A stretch of 30,708 bases of DNA from the NCBI GenBank assembly GCA_910579645.1, contig CAJTVK010000042.1, positions 1 through 30,708 on the forward strand. The letters are read 5' to 3'. The number at the start of each line of letters is the position of its first letter. Within the stretch, counting starts at the first letter, position 1. The position numbers and the translations under genes were made by a program. Positions 6,847 through 15,529 of the stretch are shown here, in pieces. The notes below the pieces were generated by a model. The model was not told the origin of the DNA, searched no databases, and worked only from the letters and a program-made list of their open reading frames with translations. The DNA is from an uncultured Lachnospiraceae bacterium (GTDB taxonomy: Bacteria > Bacillota > Clostridia > Lachnospirales > Lachnospiraceae).

Positions 6847-8250
6847 ATGAAACTAAATTACAAGAGAACTTTTTTTATCGGGTTGGCATTTCTTTCGATT
6901 TCGGGATTCTGGCAGATGTATGACAGCATCATCCCTTTGATGCTGCAGAATACGTTTCACTTGGGTGAGACGGTGACGGGCATGCTTATGGCAATGGACA
7001 ATGTGCTGGCTATCTTCCTGCTGCCGCTGTTCGGTGCATTGTCCGACCGGACGGATACGAAAATCGGGAAGAGGATGCCTTTTATTTTATGCGGGACGGG
7101 ATTGGCCATTCTGTTTCTGATGCTGCTGAATGTGGCGGACAGGAGGCAGAGCCTGGTGATGTTTATCGGCATATTGTTTTTGCTTCTGCTGTCCATGGGG
7201 CTGTATCGTTCTCCGGCAGTGGCTCTGATGCCGGACCTTACGCCTAATAAGTTAAGGAGTAAGGCAAATGCGGTAATTAACCTGATGGGAGCCGTGGGCG
7301 GGGTCTATGCGCTGCTTATGATTAAGTGTTTGGTGGGAGCCGGGGAAAGGCCGGATTACCTGCCGCTGTTCTTAAGCATAGGCGGGCTGATGGCCGTGGC
7401 GGTGGCCGTGCTGTCTGTTACGGTGAAGGAGAAAGAAGTGGCACGTCAGTTGCTTTCGGAAGGGGCGGACGAAAAGGATGCGCATGCAGGAAGGGAAGAT
7501 ATGCGGCAGACGGATTCGTCCCACGGTGCATCCGGGGCAGGCATTGGCGAGACGGATGGGACAGGTAGGGCAGATGGTGCAGGCGGGAAAGACGGGACGG
7601 AAACAGCACCGGGCAAGGCCGCCACAGCTACGGTGCTTCCGAAGCCGGTGAAACGGAGCATGGCATTTCTGCTGTTATCCATACTTCTCTGGTTTACGGC
7701 TTACAATGCGGTGACCACTGCCTTTTCCCGTTATACAAGAGTGGTGTGGCATATGGAAGGAGGAAGTTTTGCCGACTGTCTGATGGTGGCTACCGTGGCG
7801 GCAATTCTGAGTTATATCCCGATAGGCAATATAGCCAGCCGGATCGGCAGAAAGAAAACGATATTGGCAGGCATTGTGCTGATGAGTCTTTGCTATTTCG
7901 CGGCGATTTTCGTGGGGGCATATCATCCGGTCATCAATGTTGCCTTTGCGGCTATCGGCGTGGGCTGGGCGGCTATCAATGTGAATTCTTATCCGATGAT
8001 TGTGGAAATGAGCAAGGGCGGAGATATCGGGAAATTTACAGGCACATATTACACGTTTTCCATGGCAGCGCAGATTGTCACGCCGGTGCTGTCCGGCTTT
8101 TTGCTGGAAAATGTGTCTTACCGTACATTGTTCCCATATGCGTTCCTATTTTCCGTGCTGGCATTTTTCACTATGACACAGGTGCGCCACGGGGACTCCA
8201 GGCCGGAGAAGAAAAAGGATATGCTGGAAAACTTTGATGTGGATGACTGA
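6847..8250 (+). CDS. MFS transporter (SLC45/GPH-like)
   Basis: 467 aa, about 12 membrane segments in two halves. The loop after helix 2 reads GALSDRTDTKIGKRMPFI (about 63-80), the MFS motif A in the form seen in sugar/GPH and SLC45-like carriers; the second half has NIASRIGRKK (about 327-336). The ALMPDLTP...LRSKANA segment (about 126-142) also fits SLC45-like carriers. The cytoplasmic loop between the halves (about 200-266) is long, charged and rich in Gly, Asp and Ala. Start ATG at 6847 has AGGTGG four bases upstream. Substrate is not known; a sugar or glycoside is a reasonable guess. It is the first gene of a run with GDPD and a lipoprotein. Confidence 0.85.
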   Translation: MKLNYKRTFFIGLAFLSISGFWQMYDSIIPLMLQNTFHLGETVTGMLMAMDNVLAIFLLPLFGALSDRTDTKIGKRMPFILCGTGLAILFLMLLNVADRRQSLVMFIGILFLLLLSMGLYRSPAVALMPDLTPNKLRSKANAVINLMGAVGGVYALLMIKCLVGAGERPDYLPLFLSIGGLMAVAVAVLSVTVKEKEVARQLLSEGADEKDAHAGREDMRQTDSSHGASGAGIGETDGTGRADGAGGKDGTETAPGKAATATVLPKPVKRSMAFLLLSILLWFTAYNAVTTAFSRYTRVVWHMEGGSFADCLMVATVAAILSYIPIGNIASRIGRKKTILAGIVLMSLCYFAAIFVGAYHPVINVAFAAIGVGWAAINVNSYPMIVEMSKGGDIGKFTGTYYTFSMAAQIVTPVLSGFLLENVSYRTLFPYAFLFSVLAFFTMTQVRHGDSRPEKKKDMLENFDVDD

Positions 8251-8290
8251 GGTTTTTAAGGAAGAACATAAGAAGAGGGATGGTTAGGCA

Positions 8291-9112
8291 ATGACAGTGA
8301 TATTGGCCGCAGCGGCGGTAATGGTTCTTTTATATTTGCTGGCGATTATGCCGAGAATGGTGCACAGGCCGGACAGGAGGCCCTTTCAGGGGGTGTTTTA
8401 TGCGCATAGGGGCCTGCATGACAATGAGGGCGATGCACCGGAAAATTCAATGAGGGCGTTTCGTAAGGCGGTGGAGGCAGGGTATGGGATAGAACTGGAT
8501 GTGCAGCTTTCGAAAGATAAGGTGCCGGTAATATTCCATGATTTTACATTGGAACGGATATGCGGGGTGAAAGGAAAAGTCTGTGATTATACTTATGAGG
8601 AACTGCAGCGTTTCCGGCTGTGCCGTTCGGAGGAAAGGATTCCGCGCTTTGAGGATTTCCTGAAGCTGGTGGACGGAAGGGTGCCGTTTATCGTGGAATA
8701 TAAAGTGGAATGGACGGATGTGTCGGTCTGTCCTTTGGCAGACCGGATGCTGCAGGGATACCGGGGGGCTTACTGCATGGAATCTTTCAACCCGCTGGCT
8801 CTTCTCTGGTACCGGAAGAACCGGAATCATGTGATGCGGGGACAGCTTTCGGATGCCTTTTTCCGGGAAGAAGGGATGAAGGGGCTGCTCTATTTCGTTT
8901 TGGAACATATGCTGCTGAATTTTGCTACCAAACCGGATTTCATTGCATATAATCATAAGTATTACTGGACGCCATCCAGGCAGATTTGCAAGAAGCTGTA
9001 CCGCGGACTGGCGGTAGCTTGGACAATAAAGAGTCAGAAGGAACTGGATGCCAGAAGAAAGGATTTTGATTTGTTTATCTTTGACAGTTTCCTTCCGGCT
9101 AATAAAGCCTGA
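8291..9112 (+). CDS. Glycerophosphodiester phosphodiesterase, membrane-anchored
   Basis: 273 aa. Hydrolyses glycerophosphodiesters (deacylated phospholipids) to glycerol-3-phosphate and an alcohol. One N-terminal membrane segment (2-20) precedes the TIM-barrel domain. Catalytic signatures are present: HRG (39-41), ENS (51-53), ELD (68-70, metal ligands) and the second His in IFHDF (81-85). It follows the MFS gene by 40 bases and precedes the lipoprotein gene by about 57, so co-transcription is likely. The anchor suggests action at or outside the membrane; a role in phospholipid turnover is inferred from the family. Confidence 0.9.
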   Translation: MTVILAAAAVMVLLYLLAIMPRMVHRPDRRPFQGVFYAHRGLHDNEGDAPENSMRAFRKAVEAGYGIELDVQLSKDKVPVIFHDFTLERICGVKGKVCDYTYEELQRFRLCRSEERIPRFEDFLKLVDGRVPFIVEYKVEWTDVSVCPLADRMLQGYRGAYCMESFNPLALLWYRKNRNHVMRGQLSDAFFREEGMKGLLYFVLEHMLLNFATKPDFIAYNHKYYWTPSRQICKKLYRGLAVAWTIKSQKELDARRKDFDLFIFDSFLPANKA

Positions 9113-9169
9113 ATACGGATTGGCTGTATCGAAGCTGGGTGATAGGTGAAGAAGGAGTGTGGGGCGGAT

Positions 9170-10228
9170 ATGAAAAGTAAGGGGTTTTATGCGGCGGCAC
9201 TGATTGTCTGCGCGTTGGGGATGAGTGCGTGCGCAGGGGAAAAAGGCGAAATGCCGATGCAGGCGGAGAATGGTGCAGGGAAAGCACAGAGAGAAGAACC
9301 GGGGGAAAGCGGGGAGGAAACAGAACGGAAGCAGGAAATCCCGGGAACTGCACAGGACGGAAGGCAGCCGCAGACAGCGGAAGCAGGGACGGACGGGGAA
9401 GTGCGGCAGGCCGGCGGAGAAGAAAAGGAGACGGCGGAGAGGGATAGCATAGGGCAGGAAGAAGGGCAGGAGCAGGGGAAACAAGAGAAAGACGGAGAAG
9501 GACAGGGAAAGGGAGAAGGGCGGAGAAGCGCAGACGGGAAACTTTATATATATTTCCAAGAACAGGAAAACGAGCATAAGGCCGAGGACGGTACGGTTTT
9601 GCTGAAGACGAGAATATCTTATCCCGTAACAGAGATTTCGGGGAACGGGCAGGCGGCAGATGCAATAAATGCCTATATAAAGGAGAACGGCAGTTTTGGT
9701 GAGGAAAGCATATTTACGGTGTCGGAGGAGGAAGCTGTCAAATGGGCAGAAGAGGATTATGCCCACCGCGGCAAGGACAACTGGTATGCGCCATATGAAA
9801 TCGACGCAGGTTATACCGTGCAGCGGATGGACGAAAAGATAATCAGCTTTGAGGCTTGGAAGTATTCCTATACGGGCGGTGCGCATCCCAATAATTATCT
9901 GAAAGGGCTGACGTTTGATGCCCGGACAGGGAAACGGCTGATGCTGGAGGACGTAGTGGAAGATATGGAGACGGCTTCGGCTGCCGTGCTGGAATTCCTT
10001 TCGGAAGAAACGAAAAAAGAGCAATACGGGAATATATTTTTTAGCGGATATGAGAAAGACTTGCCGGGGCTATTTTCCGAAGACAATTGGTATCTTGGGG
10101 AAGACGGTTTCCATATAATAGCCAATACCTATTCCATAGCCCCTTATGTGGCAGGCAGCTTTGATTTTGTGATTCCTTATGGAGAGGCGGATTTCCTGAA
10201 GCCGGAAGTCAGGAATCCCTCAGCGTGA
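9170..10228 (+). CDS. Lipoprotein with DUF4163/DUF3298 (RsiV/PdaC-like) domain
   Basis: 352 aa from ATG 9170; a GTG at 9146 is possible, but ATG 9170 gives a proper signal peptide (MKSKGFY, hydrophobic core, MSAC lipobox with Cys21). Residues about 22-120 are a low-complexity Glu/Gly/Gln/Lys linker with no fixed structure. The domain from about 125 to 345 shows the DUF3298 pattern: KTRISYPV, YTGGAHPN (the typical GGAH motif) and FDARTGKRLMLEDV, ending with DFVIPYGE. The family occurs in RsiV anti-sigma factors and PdaC-like wall proteins; no anti-sigma or deacetylase domain is attached here. Likely anchored to the outer face of the membrane, with the linker spanning the wall. Confidence 0.85.
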   Translation: MKSKGFYAAALIVCALGMSACAGEKGEMPMQAENGAGKAQREEPGESGEETERKQEIPGTAQDGRQPQTAEAGTDGEVRQAGGEEKETAERDSIGQEEGQEQGKQEKDGEGQGKGEGRRSADGKLYIYFQEQENEHKAEDGTVLLKTRISYPVTEISGNGQAADAINAYIKENGSFGEESIFTVSEEEAVKWAEEDYAHRGKDNWYAPYEIDAGYTVQRMDEKIISFEAWKYSYTGGAHPNNYLKGLTFDARTGKRLMLEDVVEDMETASAAVLEFLSEETKKEQYGNIFFSGYEKDLPGLFSEDNWYLGEDGFHIIANTYSIAPYVAGSFDFVIPYGEADFLKPEVRNPSA

Positions 10229-10251
10229 AACGTGAATGAGGAAAAATAGGA

Positions 10252-11640
10252 ATGATAGATTTTGGGCGAATCGGAGAATACAGCGAAAATAACCGGATAG
10301 AGGCAAAGAGAGCCATGGGAGGGCTGCCGCGGAGCCTATGGGAGACTTATTCCGCATTTGCCAATTCCTTCGGGGGGATTCTGCTGTTAGGAGTGGAAGA
10401 ATTGGCGGATAAGACCTTCCGGACGGTAAACCTGCCGGCACCGGAGAAACTGATTGCGGAATTCTGGGAGATAGCGGAAGATAAGCAGAGGGTCAGTGAG
10501 AATCTCTTGGCAAAGGATGATGTGATGATACATGAAATTGACGGCGACCACATTATCAGCATTACGGTGCCGCGGGCGGATCGGAAGAAACGTCCGGTCT
10601 ATATCGGAAATAATCCCTATTCCGGCACATACCGGCGGGACGGGGAAGGGGATTACCATTGCACGGCGGAAGAAGTGCGCATGATGCTGCGGGACCGGGA
10701 AGAACGTACCTTGGATGAAAAACTGCTGCCCCATATGTTCATGGATGTGTTTGCGCCGGAAACTTTGCGGCGGTATCGGACATATCTGAAAGACCGCCAC
10801 CCAGGACAGGGGTACGAAGCGGAGCGGGAAGAAGGGTTGGTATGCAGAATCGGAGCCGGGAAGAAAGGCAAGGACGGCACGGTGCACCCTACGGCTGCCG
10901 GACTGCTGATGTTCGGCTATGAGGATGAAATCGTAAAAAAATATCCTTATTTTTTCCTGGATTATCAGGAACGGACGGAAGACGGGCAGCTGCGGGAGAG
11001 AATTGTATCCAATTCCGGGAAATGGAGCGGCAATCTTTTTGATTTTTACCTTAAAATATCGGGAAAAATAGTGAGGGGACTGCCTCATGACATTCACCGC
11101 CCGGTACGTGAAGCGGCGGCCAACTGCATGATGAACGGCGACTACATGGGTTCCGGCGGCTTGACAGTCATTAAGAAACAGGATGAAATATGCATTGCCA
11201 ACCCGGGCAGCTTCCGCATTGACATTTTGGAAGCAATCAACGGCGGAAAATCCGATCCAAGGAACAGGCGCATTGCCAAACTGTTCCATTTAGTGAAAGT
11301 AGGCACCCGCACCGGGGCAGGCGTGCCGGATATGTACCGGGTGTGGAATGAAAAGGGATGGCGTATGCCGGAAATTCAGGAACGGTTCCGGCCCGACCGC
11401 ATTACGCTGAAGCTTCCGCTGGCGGCAGGCAGGGAGGAACAGCGGCAGGATTCGTGGATGCGGATGCAGGAATATAAGGATGCGGTCTTGGATTATGTGA
11501 CTTGGGCTATATATATCAACGGAAAAGACGCAGGGGAAGAACTGAAAATCAGCAGGCAGGAAGCAGAGACGGTGCTGGCGGCAATGGAAGAAGAAGGAAT
11601 ACTGGTCAGGACACGGGACGGATATCGGCTGAAGATTTAA
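10252..11640 (+). CDS. AlbA_2 (Schlafen-type) / HATPase_c_4 regulator
   Basis: 462 aa. The N-terminus has the AlbA_2 signature: SENNRIEAKRA (11-21) and SAFANSFGGILLLGVEE (34-50). The middle region resembles the linked GHKL-type ATPase (REAAANCMMNGDYMG, about 284-298; GTRTGAGVPDMYR, about 350-362), and the last 60 residues look like a winged-helix domain (ISRQEAETVLAAMEEEGILVR). Proteins with this layout are usually annotated as ATP-binding or putative transcriptional regulators. It starts 23 bases after the lipoprotein gene with AGGAAAAATAGGA upstream. Function is not established; a DNA- or RNA-binding regulator is likely. Confidence 0.8.
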   Translation: MIDFGRIGEYSENNRIEAKRAMGGLPRSLWETYSAFANSFGGILLLGVEELADKTFRTVNLPAPEKLIAEFWEIAEDKQRVSENLLAKDDVMIHEIDGDHIISITVPRADRKKRPVYIGNNPYSGTYRRDGEGDYHCTAEEVRMMLRDREERTLDEKLLPHMFMDVFAPETLRRYRTYLKDRHPGQGYEAEREEGLVCRIGAGKKGKDGTVHPTAAGLLMFGYEDEIVKKYPYFFLDYQERTEDGQLRERIVSNSGKWSGNLFDFYLKISGKIVRGLPHDIHRPVREAAANCMMNGDYMGSGGLTVIKKQDEICIANPGSFRIDILEAINGGKSDPRNRRIAKLFHLVKVGTRTGAGVPDMYRVWNEKGWRMPEIQERFRPDRITLKLPLAAGREEQRQDSWMRMQEYKDAVLDYVTWAIYINGKDAGEELKISRQEAETVLAAMEEEGILVRTRDGYRLKI

Positions 11641-11770
11641 TTGGGCGGAGGGTTTGCACATAAGGTTTGTCCGATGCCATATCCGGAATTGTGCGGAAGC
11701 AGGTGACGGAACGGTGGCATGTGAACGGTAATCATATAATACATAATTTTTGTCTTTTAAGCACCAGCTA

Positions 11771-11799
11771 TTTACCTGCCGCAGGAAAAAGAGTATAGT
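11771..11799 (+). promoter_or_regulatory. Possible promoter of the LytTR two-component operon
   Basis: TTTACC (11771-11776), 17-base spacer, TATAGT (11794-11799). It is 112 bases before the response regulator start. The leader contains the 14-base inverted repeat GCCGGCAAGCCGGC (11841-11854), which could be a hairpin or an operator. Confidence 0.5.
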
Positions 11800-11911
11800 A
11801 AATGCATCCGGACCGGTCTGCAATTTCCGTAAATAATTGTGCCGGCAAGCCGGCAGGAAAAATGAGGCAGGGCATCCGTAGCGGTTCTGTCCGAAAGAAA
11901 GGTGGGCTGGG

Positions 11912-12619
11912 ATGTATGCGATAGCAGTCTGTGACGATGAAAAATCGTTATCTGCGGAAGTGAAAAGATTGATAAATGAATGGAATCCAGAGATAGAAGT
12001 GGACTGCTGCACAAGCGGGGAGGAACTGTTAAGGAATTACCGGCCATATCAGGCTATTTTCTTAGACATTGACATGAACGGAATGGACGGGATTGAAACC
12101 GGGAAACGGATCCGCCGGATGGACCGGGAAACCAAGATTATTTACCTGACAGCCTACCGTGATTATGTAGCCGGGGCATTTGAAGTGCATGCATTTCAAT
12201 ATCTGCTGAAGCCGGTCAGTAAAAAAGGGCTGTGGAAGGTATTGGAGGAGGTGTTCCGATATGTCAATAACCCGCAGAGGAAAACGGTGCTTGATTTTCA
12301 GACAGTGGATGGGCTGGTGTGCCTGGCGACAGAAGATATTTATTTCTTTGAATATGTGAACCGCCGCATAAGAATCGTGGCAGGGGAGGAATATTTTATG
12401 GTGGGAAGGATAGGGAAGGTATATGAGCGGATGAAGGGCTTAGGGTTTTCCATGCCCCATCAGAGTTTTGCCGTAAATATGCTGCATGTGAAAAATGTGA
12501 GGAATCAGCAGATTTATATGGATAACGGGATGGCGGTGCCGTTGTCTCAGAAAAAGATGAAGAGCTGGAAGGAAGAACTTACGGCGTATCTGTCTGCACG
12601 GCTTGCAGGGGAGATATAG
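11912..12619 (+). CDS. LytTR-family response regulator
   Basis: 235 aa. Receiver domain (1-118) with acidic pocket CDDE (7-10), phospho-acceptor Asp52 in FLDIDM, Thr81 and Lys101. The LytTR DNA-binding domain follows (about 128-230), with FFEYVNRRIRI, FSMPHQSFAVNMLHV and the NGMAVPLSQKK segment typical of AgrA/ComE-type regulators. Start ATG 11912 has AGGTGGGCTGGG upstream. The GHKL kinase gene begins two bases after the stop, so the pair is one unit. In Firmicutes such pairs often respond to secreted peptides and drive peptide, bacteriocin or envelope genes. No obvious signal-peptide gene is seen here. Confidence 0.93.
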   Translation: MYAIAVCDDEKSLSAEVKRLINEWNPEIEVDCCTSGEELLRNYRPYQAIFLDIDMNGMDGIETGKRIRRMDRETKIIYLTAYRDYVAGAFEVHAFQYLLKPVSKKGLWKVLEEVFRYVNNPQRKTVLDFQTVDGLVCLATEDIYFFEYVNRRIRIVAGEEYFMVGRIGKVYERMKGLGFSMPHQSFAVNMLHVKNVRNQQIYMDNGMAVPLSQKKMKSWKEELTAYLSARLAGEI

Positions 12620-12621
12620 GG

Positions 12622-13893
12622 ATGATGCAGCTGACAAATCTGCTGTTTGCTTTTCTGGTCGCGGCCTTTTATACAGGCTGTGCGATGCTGATGGTAAAAC
12701 TGCTTCCGAAAGCAGTGGAAAAACCTTTGTGGGTAAAAGTGACATGCTGGGGAGCATACGCTGCTTTGACGGTACTGCTGCCAACGCTTTTCAGAGACGA
12801 TATAGTGACAATGACAACGCTGACGGCGGTATATCTGCTGTTCGGGTGGTATGCCTATCACAGGAGCAGGATTGGTTTGGTGTATCAGCTGGCCTATATG
12901 GCACTGATGTATGTGTCGGAATTGATTGCCATTTTTCTGGCGGTAAACTTGGCGGCTGTTTTGGAAGCGGGGAATATCATATTTGTATATATGGTGTGCG
13001 TGCTGAAGCTGTTCTTTATGTTCACGGTTTTGCTTCTGATTAAAAGGATTTTGAGGAACCGGTCCGTGACGGACGGAACCGGCTTAAAGCTTGGCGGAAT
13101 GGCGGTGGTGCCGCTGTTCAGTATGGCGGTTCTGTTTCTATATGTCATTGGCGGCGAGGTGTTCTTTGCAAGATACGGTTATGGGTGGATTATCCTATAT
13201 TGTGTGCTGATCCTTGTGATTAATTTATACTGTCTGTATTTTTGGTATGATGTGGCATCCAGTCAGGAACTGAAGCATAAATTGGAACTGACTCAGCAGC
13301 AGAACGAACTGACTCATCAATATTATGCGGATATGGAAGACAGCTATAACAAATCCCGTAAAATAATCCATGATATCAGGAATCATATCAGTGCGCTGGA
13401 ACAGGCGGCGAAGCTGGGGCGGGCAGAAGTCTATGCAGGGGATGTCCATGAGATGCTGAACTCTTTGGGGCTGAAGTTCTATTGCGAGAACAGAATGCTG
13501 AATATTGTGATGAATGATAAGCTGAAAAATCTTTCTCCGGGGCAGTTTGAATGTCATATGTCCGGAGTCTGCCTGAACTTTCTTTCCGATATGGATGTCA
13601 CTACCATTTTTGCCAATTTGCTGGACAATGCCTTGGAGGCAGGAGAGGGGGAGGAAGGGTTCTGGCTGAAGATAAGGGGGGAGCAGATACAGGATTTCAC
13701 GGCTGTAAGGATTTGGAACCGGTGCAGGGAAGGATATGTTCCGGGCTGTTCCAACAAGAAAGGGCATGAGGGGCTGGGGCTGGAGAATGCGGGACAGGCA
13801 GTGAGAAAATATCACGGGGAAATAAAGATTGAATGCAAAGATTCCGTGTTTGCGGTAACGGTAGTATTTCCGGGAAGAACGGATAATGCTTAG
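12622..13893 (+). CDS. GHKL-domain sensor histidine kinase (AgrC-like)
   Basis: 423 aa. About six membrane segments in residues 5-210, a coiled linker (214-240), then the kinase core with SRKIIHDIRNHISAL, phospho-acceptor His250. The ATP-binding domain shows the N box (IFANLLDNALEAG, about 333-345) and GLGLENA (about 390-396). The Bergerat domain is of the HATPase_c_5/GHKL type used with LytTR regulators. The number of membrane helices and absence of a large extracellular domain fit an AgrC-like peptide or small-molecule sensor. Translation is coupled to the upstream regulator. Cognate signal not visible. Confidence 0.92.
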   Translation: MMQLTNLLFAFLVAAFYTGCAMLMVKLLPKAVEKPLWVKVTCWGAYAALTVLLPTLFRDDIVTMTTLTAVYLLFGWYAYHRSRIGLVYQLAYMALMYVSELIAIFLAVNLAAVLEAGNIIFVYMVCVLKLFFMFTVLLLIKRILRNRSVTDGTGLKLGGMAVVPLFSMAVLFLYVIGGEVFFARYGYGWIILYCVLILVINLYCLYFWYDVASSQELKHKLELTQQQNELTHQYYADMEDSYNKSRKIIHDIRNHISALEQAAKLGRAEVYAGDVHEMLNSLGLKFYCENRMLNIVMNDKLKNLSPGQFECHMSGVCLNFLSDMDVTTIFANLLDNALEAGEGEEGFWLKIRGEQIQDFTAVRIWNRCREGYVPGCSNKKGHEGLGLENAGQAVRKYHGEIKIECKDSVFAVTVVFPGRTDNA

Positions 13894-14010
13894 TGTGTGG
13901 GGGGAAGGGTTTTTGCTCCATCCGGACAGAAACCGAAGTTTGCATCATTTGCGTAGGTGCAAGGCAGGCCTTGCGGCTCACAGAAATCATACAGGAAAGG
14001 AAGCAGGAGA

Positions 14011-14451
14011 ATGGGAAAAAATAAGATGGGACAGAGAGAAAAGAAGGGGATTATTTTGCTGACTGTATGTCTGGCTTGGATGTTAGTCCTGGCAGGCTGC
14101 GGGGGAAGCAAGCTGTCGGACAAATTCGAGGAAGAGGCGGTAAAGGAGAAAGCCATGGAAGCAGTGGGCTATTTTAACGAAAGGGACTATCAGTCGATTA
14201 TCGACTTGGGAAATGAAGAAATGCGCAACGGAATTACTGCCGAAGGGTTCCGGGCAGCATCGGATCCTTATTTGGATAAATGCGGCGAATTCAAAGAAAT
14301 AAGCAAAGCCGTGGTGCTGGGAAGTACGGACCAGAAAACCGGGGAAAGCTTCGGAGGGGTAGTGATGGTGGGAAAATATGAATCGGGACAGATTCAGTTT
14401 ACCATTGCGTTCAATGAGCAGATGGAGTTGGTACAGTTTATCATCAAATAA
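14011..14451 (+). CDS. Small lipoprotein with DUF3887-like domain
   Basis: 146 aa from ATG 14011, chosen for the AGGAAGCAGGAG just upstream and the signal peptide that follows (basic start, hydrophobic core, LAGC lipobox at about 31-34). An upstream ATG at 13957 would add 18 basic residues and spoil this. The mature part resembles DUF3887: FNERDYQSIIDL, then a C-terminal sheet ending QIQFTIAFNEQMELVQFIIK-like. DUF3887 domains are often found beside hydrolases or in envelope proteins and have an NTF2-like fold; function unknown. The 117-base gap from the kinase contains a GCAAGGC/GCCTTGC hairpin (13959-13974). Confidence 0.75.
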   Translation: MGKNKMGQREKKGIILLTVCLAWMLVLAGCGGSKLSDKFEEEAVKEKAMEAVGYFNERDYQSIIDLGNEEMRNGITAEGFRAASDPYLDKCGEFKEISKAVVLGSTDQKTGESFGGVVMVGKYESGQIQFTIAFNEQMELVQFIIK

Positions 14452-14482
14452 TATGGGGACAGGGAGAAGGGAGCAGGAAATA

Positions 14483-15529
14483 ATGAATCAAGAGAAAAAA
14501 CAGATGGTGATATTTCTTATTGTGGCTTACGGGGTTACCTATGGGTTAGGGCTTTTCATGTGGTACGGATTTGCAAAAGGAGCGGACGTGTCGGTATTTC
14601 CCAGTGCGCAGATGATGTATCCTGCAGCAGGCGTAATGTTGGCCTACTTAGTGACCCGTAAGGACGACAGCCGGCTGCCGAAATGGTTTTTCAGGGGGGT
14701 TTTATTTGTGACGGCGATGCTGATTGTGTTAGCCATAGTCTCCGTTGCGGTGCCGAAGACAATGACAACCATGGGAGTCAGCGTATCGTTATGGGTCATG
14801 ACCTCGCAGTATATATTGATTATCGGGAGCATTGTCTGCTGGGTTCTGTATCTCATTTCGTCCAAAGAGAAGAGAGAGGCATACGGGTTCCGGTGGAAAA
14901 ACAGCAAGGCCTCCGCGGTCTGCATTTTGCTGTTTCTCCTGCTTTATTTTCTGCGCGCGCTTCTGTCCTGTGCCGTTTCCGGACAGCTGGAGTATTTTGT
15001 TGTGTTTATATTGGGCAGTCCTGTCACTTGGATTTCTCTTTTTTCGCTGGCGATTAATTTTTTCCTTGTGTATATAGCATTTCTCGGGGAAGAATATGGA
15101 TGGCGGTATTATCTGCAGCCTATTATGCAGAAAAAATTCGGGCCGCGGGCAGGCGTACTGCTTTTGGGGGTAGTCTGGGGGCTGTGGCACCTGCCTATCG
15201 ACTTTTTCTATTATAGCCCGGCTGCCGGGCTGGCCGCCGCCGCGGCACAGCAGATTACCTGCATTTCTTTGGGAATTTTCTTTGCTTATGCCTACATGAA
15301 AACCGAAAATATATGGGTGCCGGTAGTCCTGCATTTCCTGAACAATAATTTGGTGCCGGTGATTTCCGGTACCTATTCTGCGGATGTGCTGCAGAATCAG
15401 GATATTGACTGGATGCAGCTTCCTTTTGCGTTAGTGGTGAATTTTCTGTTTTTCGGCGTGTTTATATTTACCAAAGAATTCCGCAGAGGGAAAGCCCCTT
15501 CGGAATCGGAGGAAAAGGCGGCGGGATGA
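14483..15529 (+). CDS. CPBP family intramembrane metalloprotease (intact motifs)
   Basis: 348 aa, about eight membrane segments. CPBP/Abi motifs are complete: EEYGWR (203-208, the EExxxR motif), WGLWH (232-236) and HFLNN (284-288, HxxxN). Start ATG 14483 has GGGAGCAGGA upstream; an earlier in-frame ATG at 14378 lies inside the lipoprotein gene and is rejected. Family members process CAAX proteins in eukaryotes; in Firmicutes they occur beside bacteriocin and LytTR loci as immunity proteins or peptide processors. Its place between two lipoproteins, downstream of a LytTR/GHKL pair, fits a peptide maturation or self-protection role (inference). The stop overlaps the next start (ATGA). Confidence 0.88.
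   Translation: MNQEKKQMVIFLIVAYGVTYGLGLFMWYGFAKGADVSVFPSAQMMYPAAGVMLAYLVTRKDDSRLPKWFFRGVLFVTAMLIVLAIVSVAVPKTMTTMGVSVSLWVMTSQYILIIGSIVCWVLYLISSKEKREAYGFRWKNSKASAVCILLFLLLYFLRALLSCAVSGQLEYFVVFILGSPVTWISLFSLAINFFLVYIAFLGEEYGWRYYLQPIMQKKFGPRAGVLLLGVVWGLWHLPIDFFYYSPAAGLAAAAAQQITCISLGIFFAYAYMKTENIWVPVVLHFLNNNLVPVISGTYSADVLQNQDIDWMQLPFALVVNFLFFGVFIFTKEFRRGKAPSESEEKAAG

Noticed and set aside
8447..10024. Long open frame (525 codons) on the minus strand
   Set aside because: It is antisense to the GDPD and lipoprotein genes, has no domain, an unnatural Phe/Pro/Leu/Arg-rich composition and no ribosome site.
13915..13970. Possible fourth copy of the palindromic repeat (CCGGACAGAAA and GTGCAAGGC shared with 19711-19762)
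   Set aside because: Only short blocks match and the core is absent, so homology is not secure.
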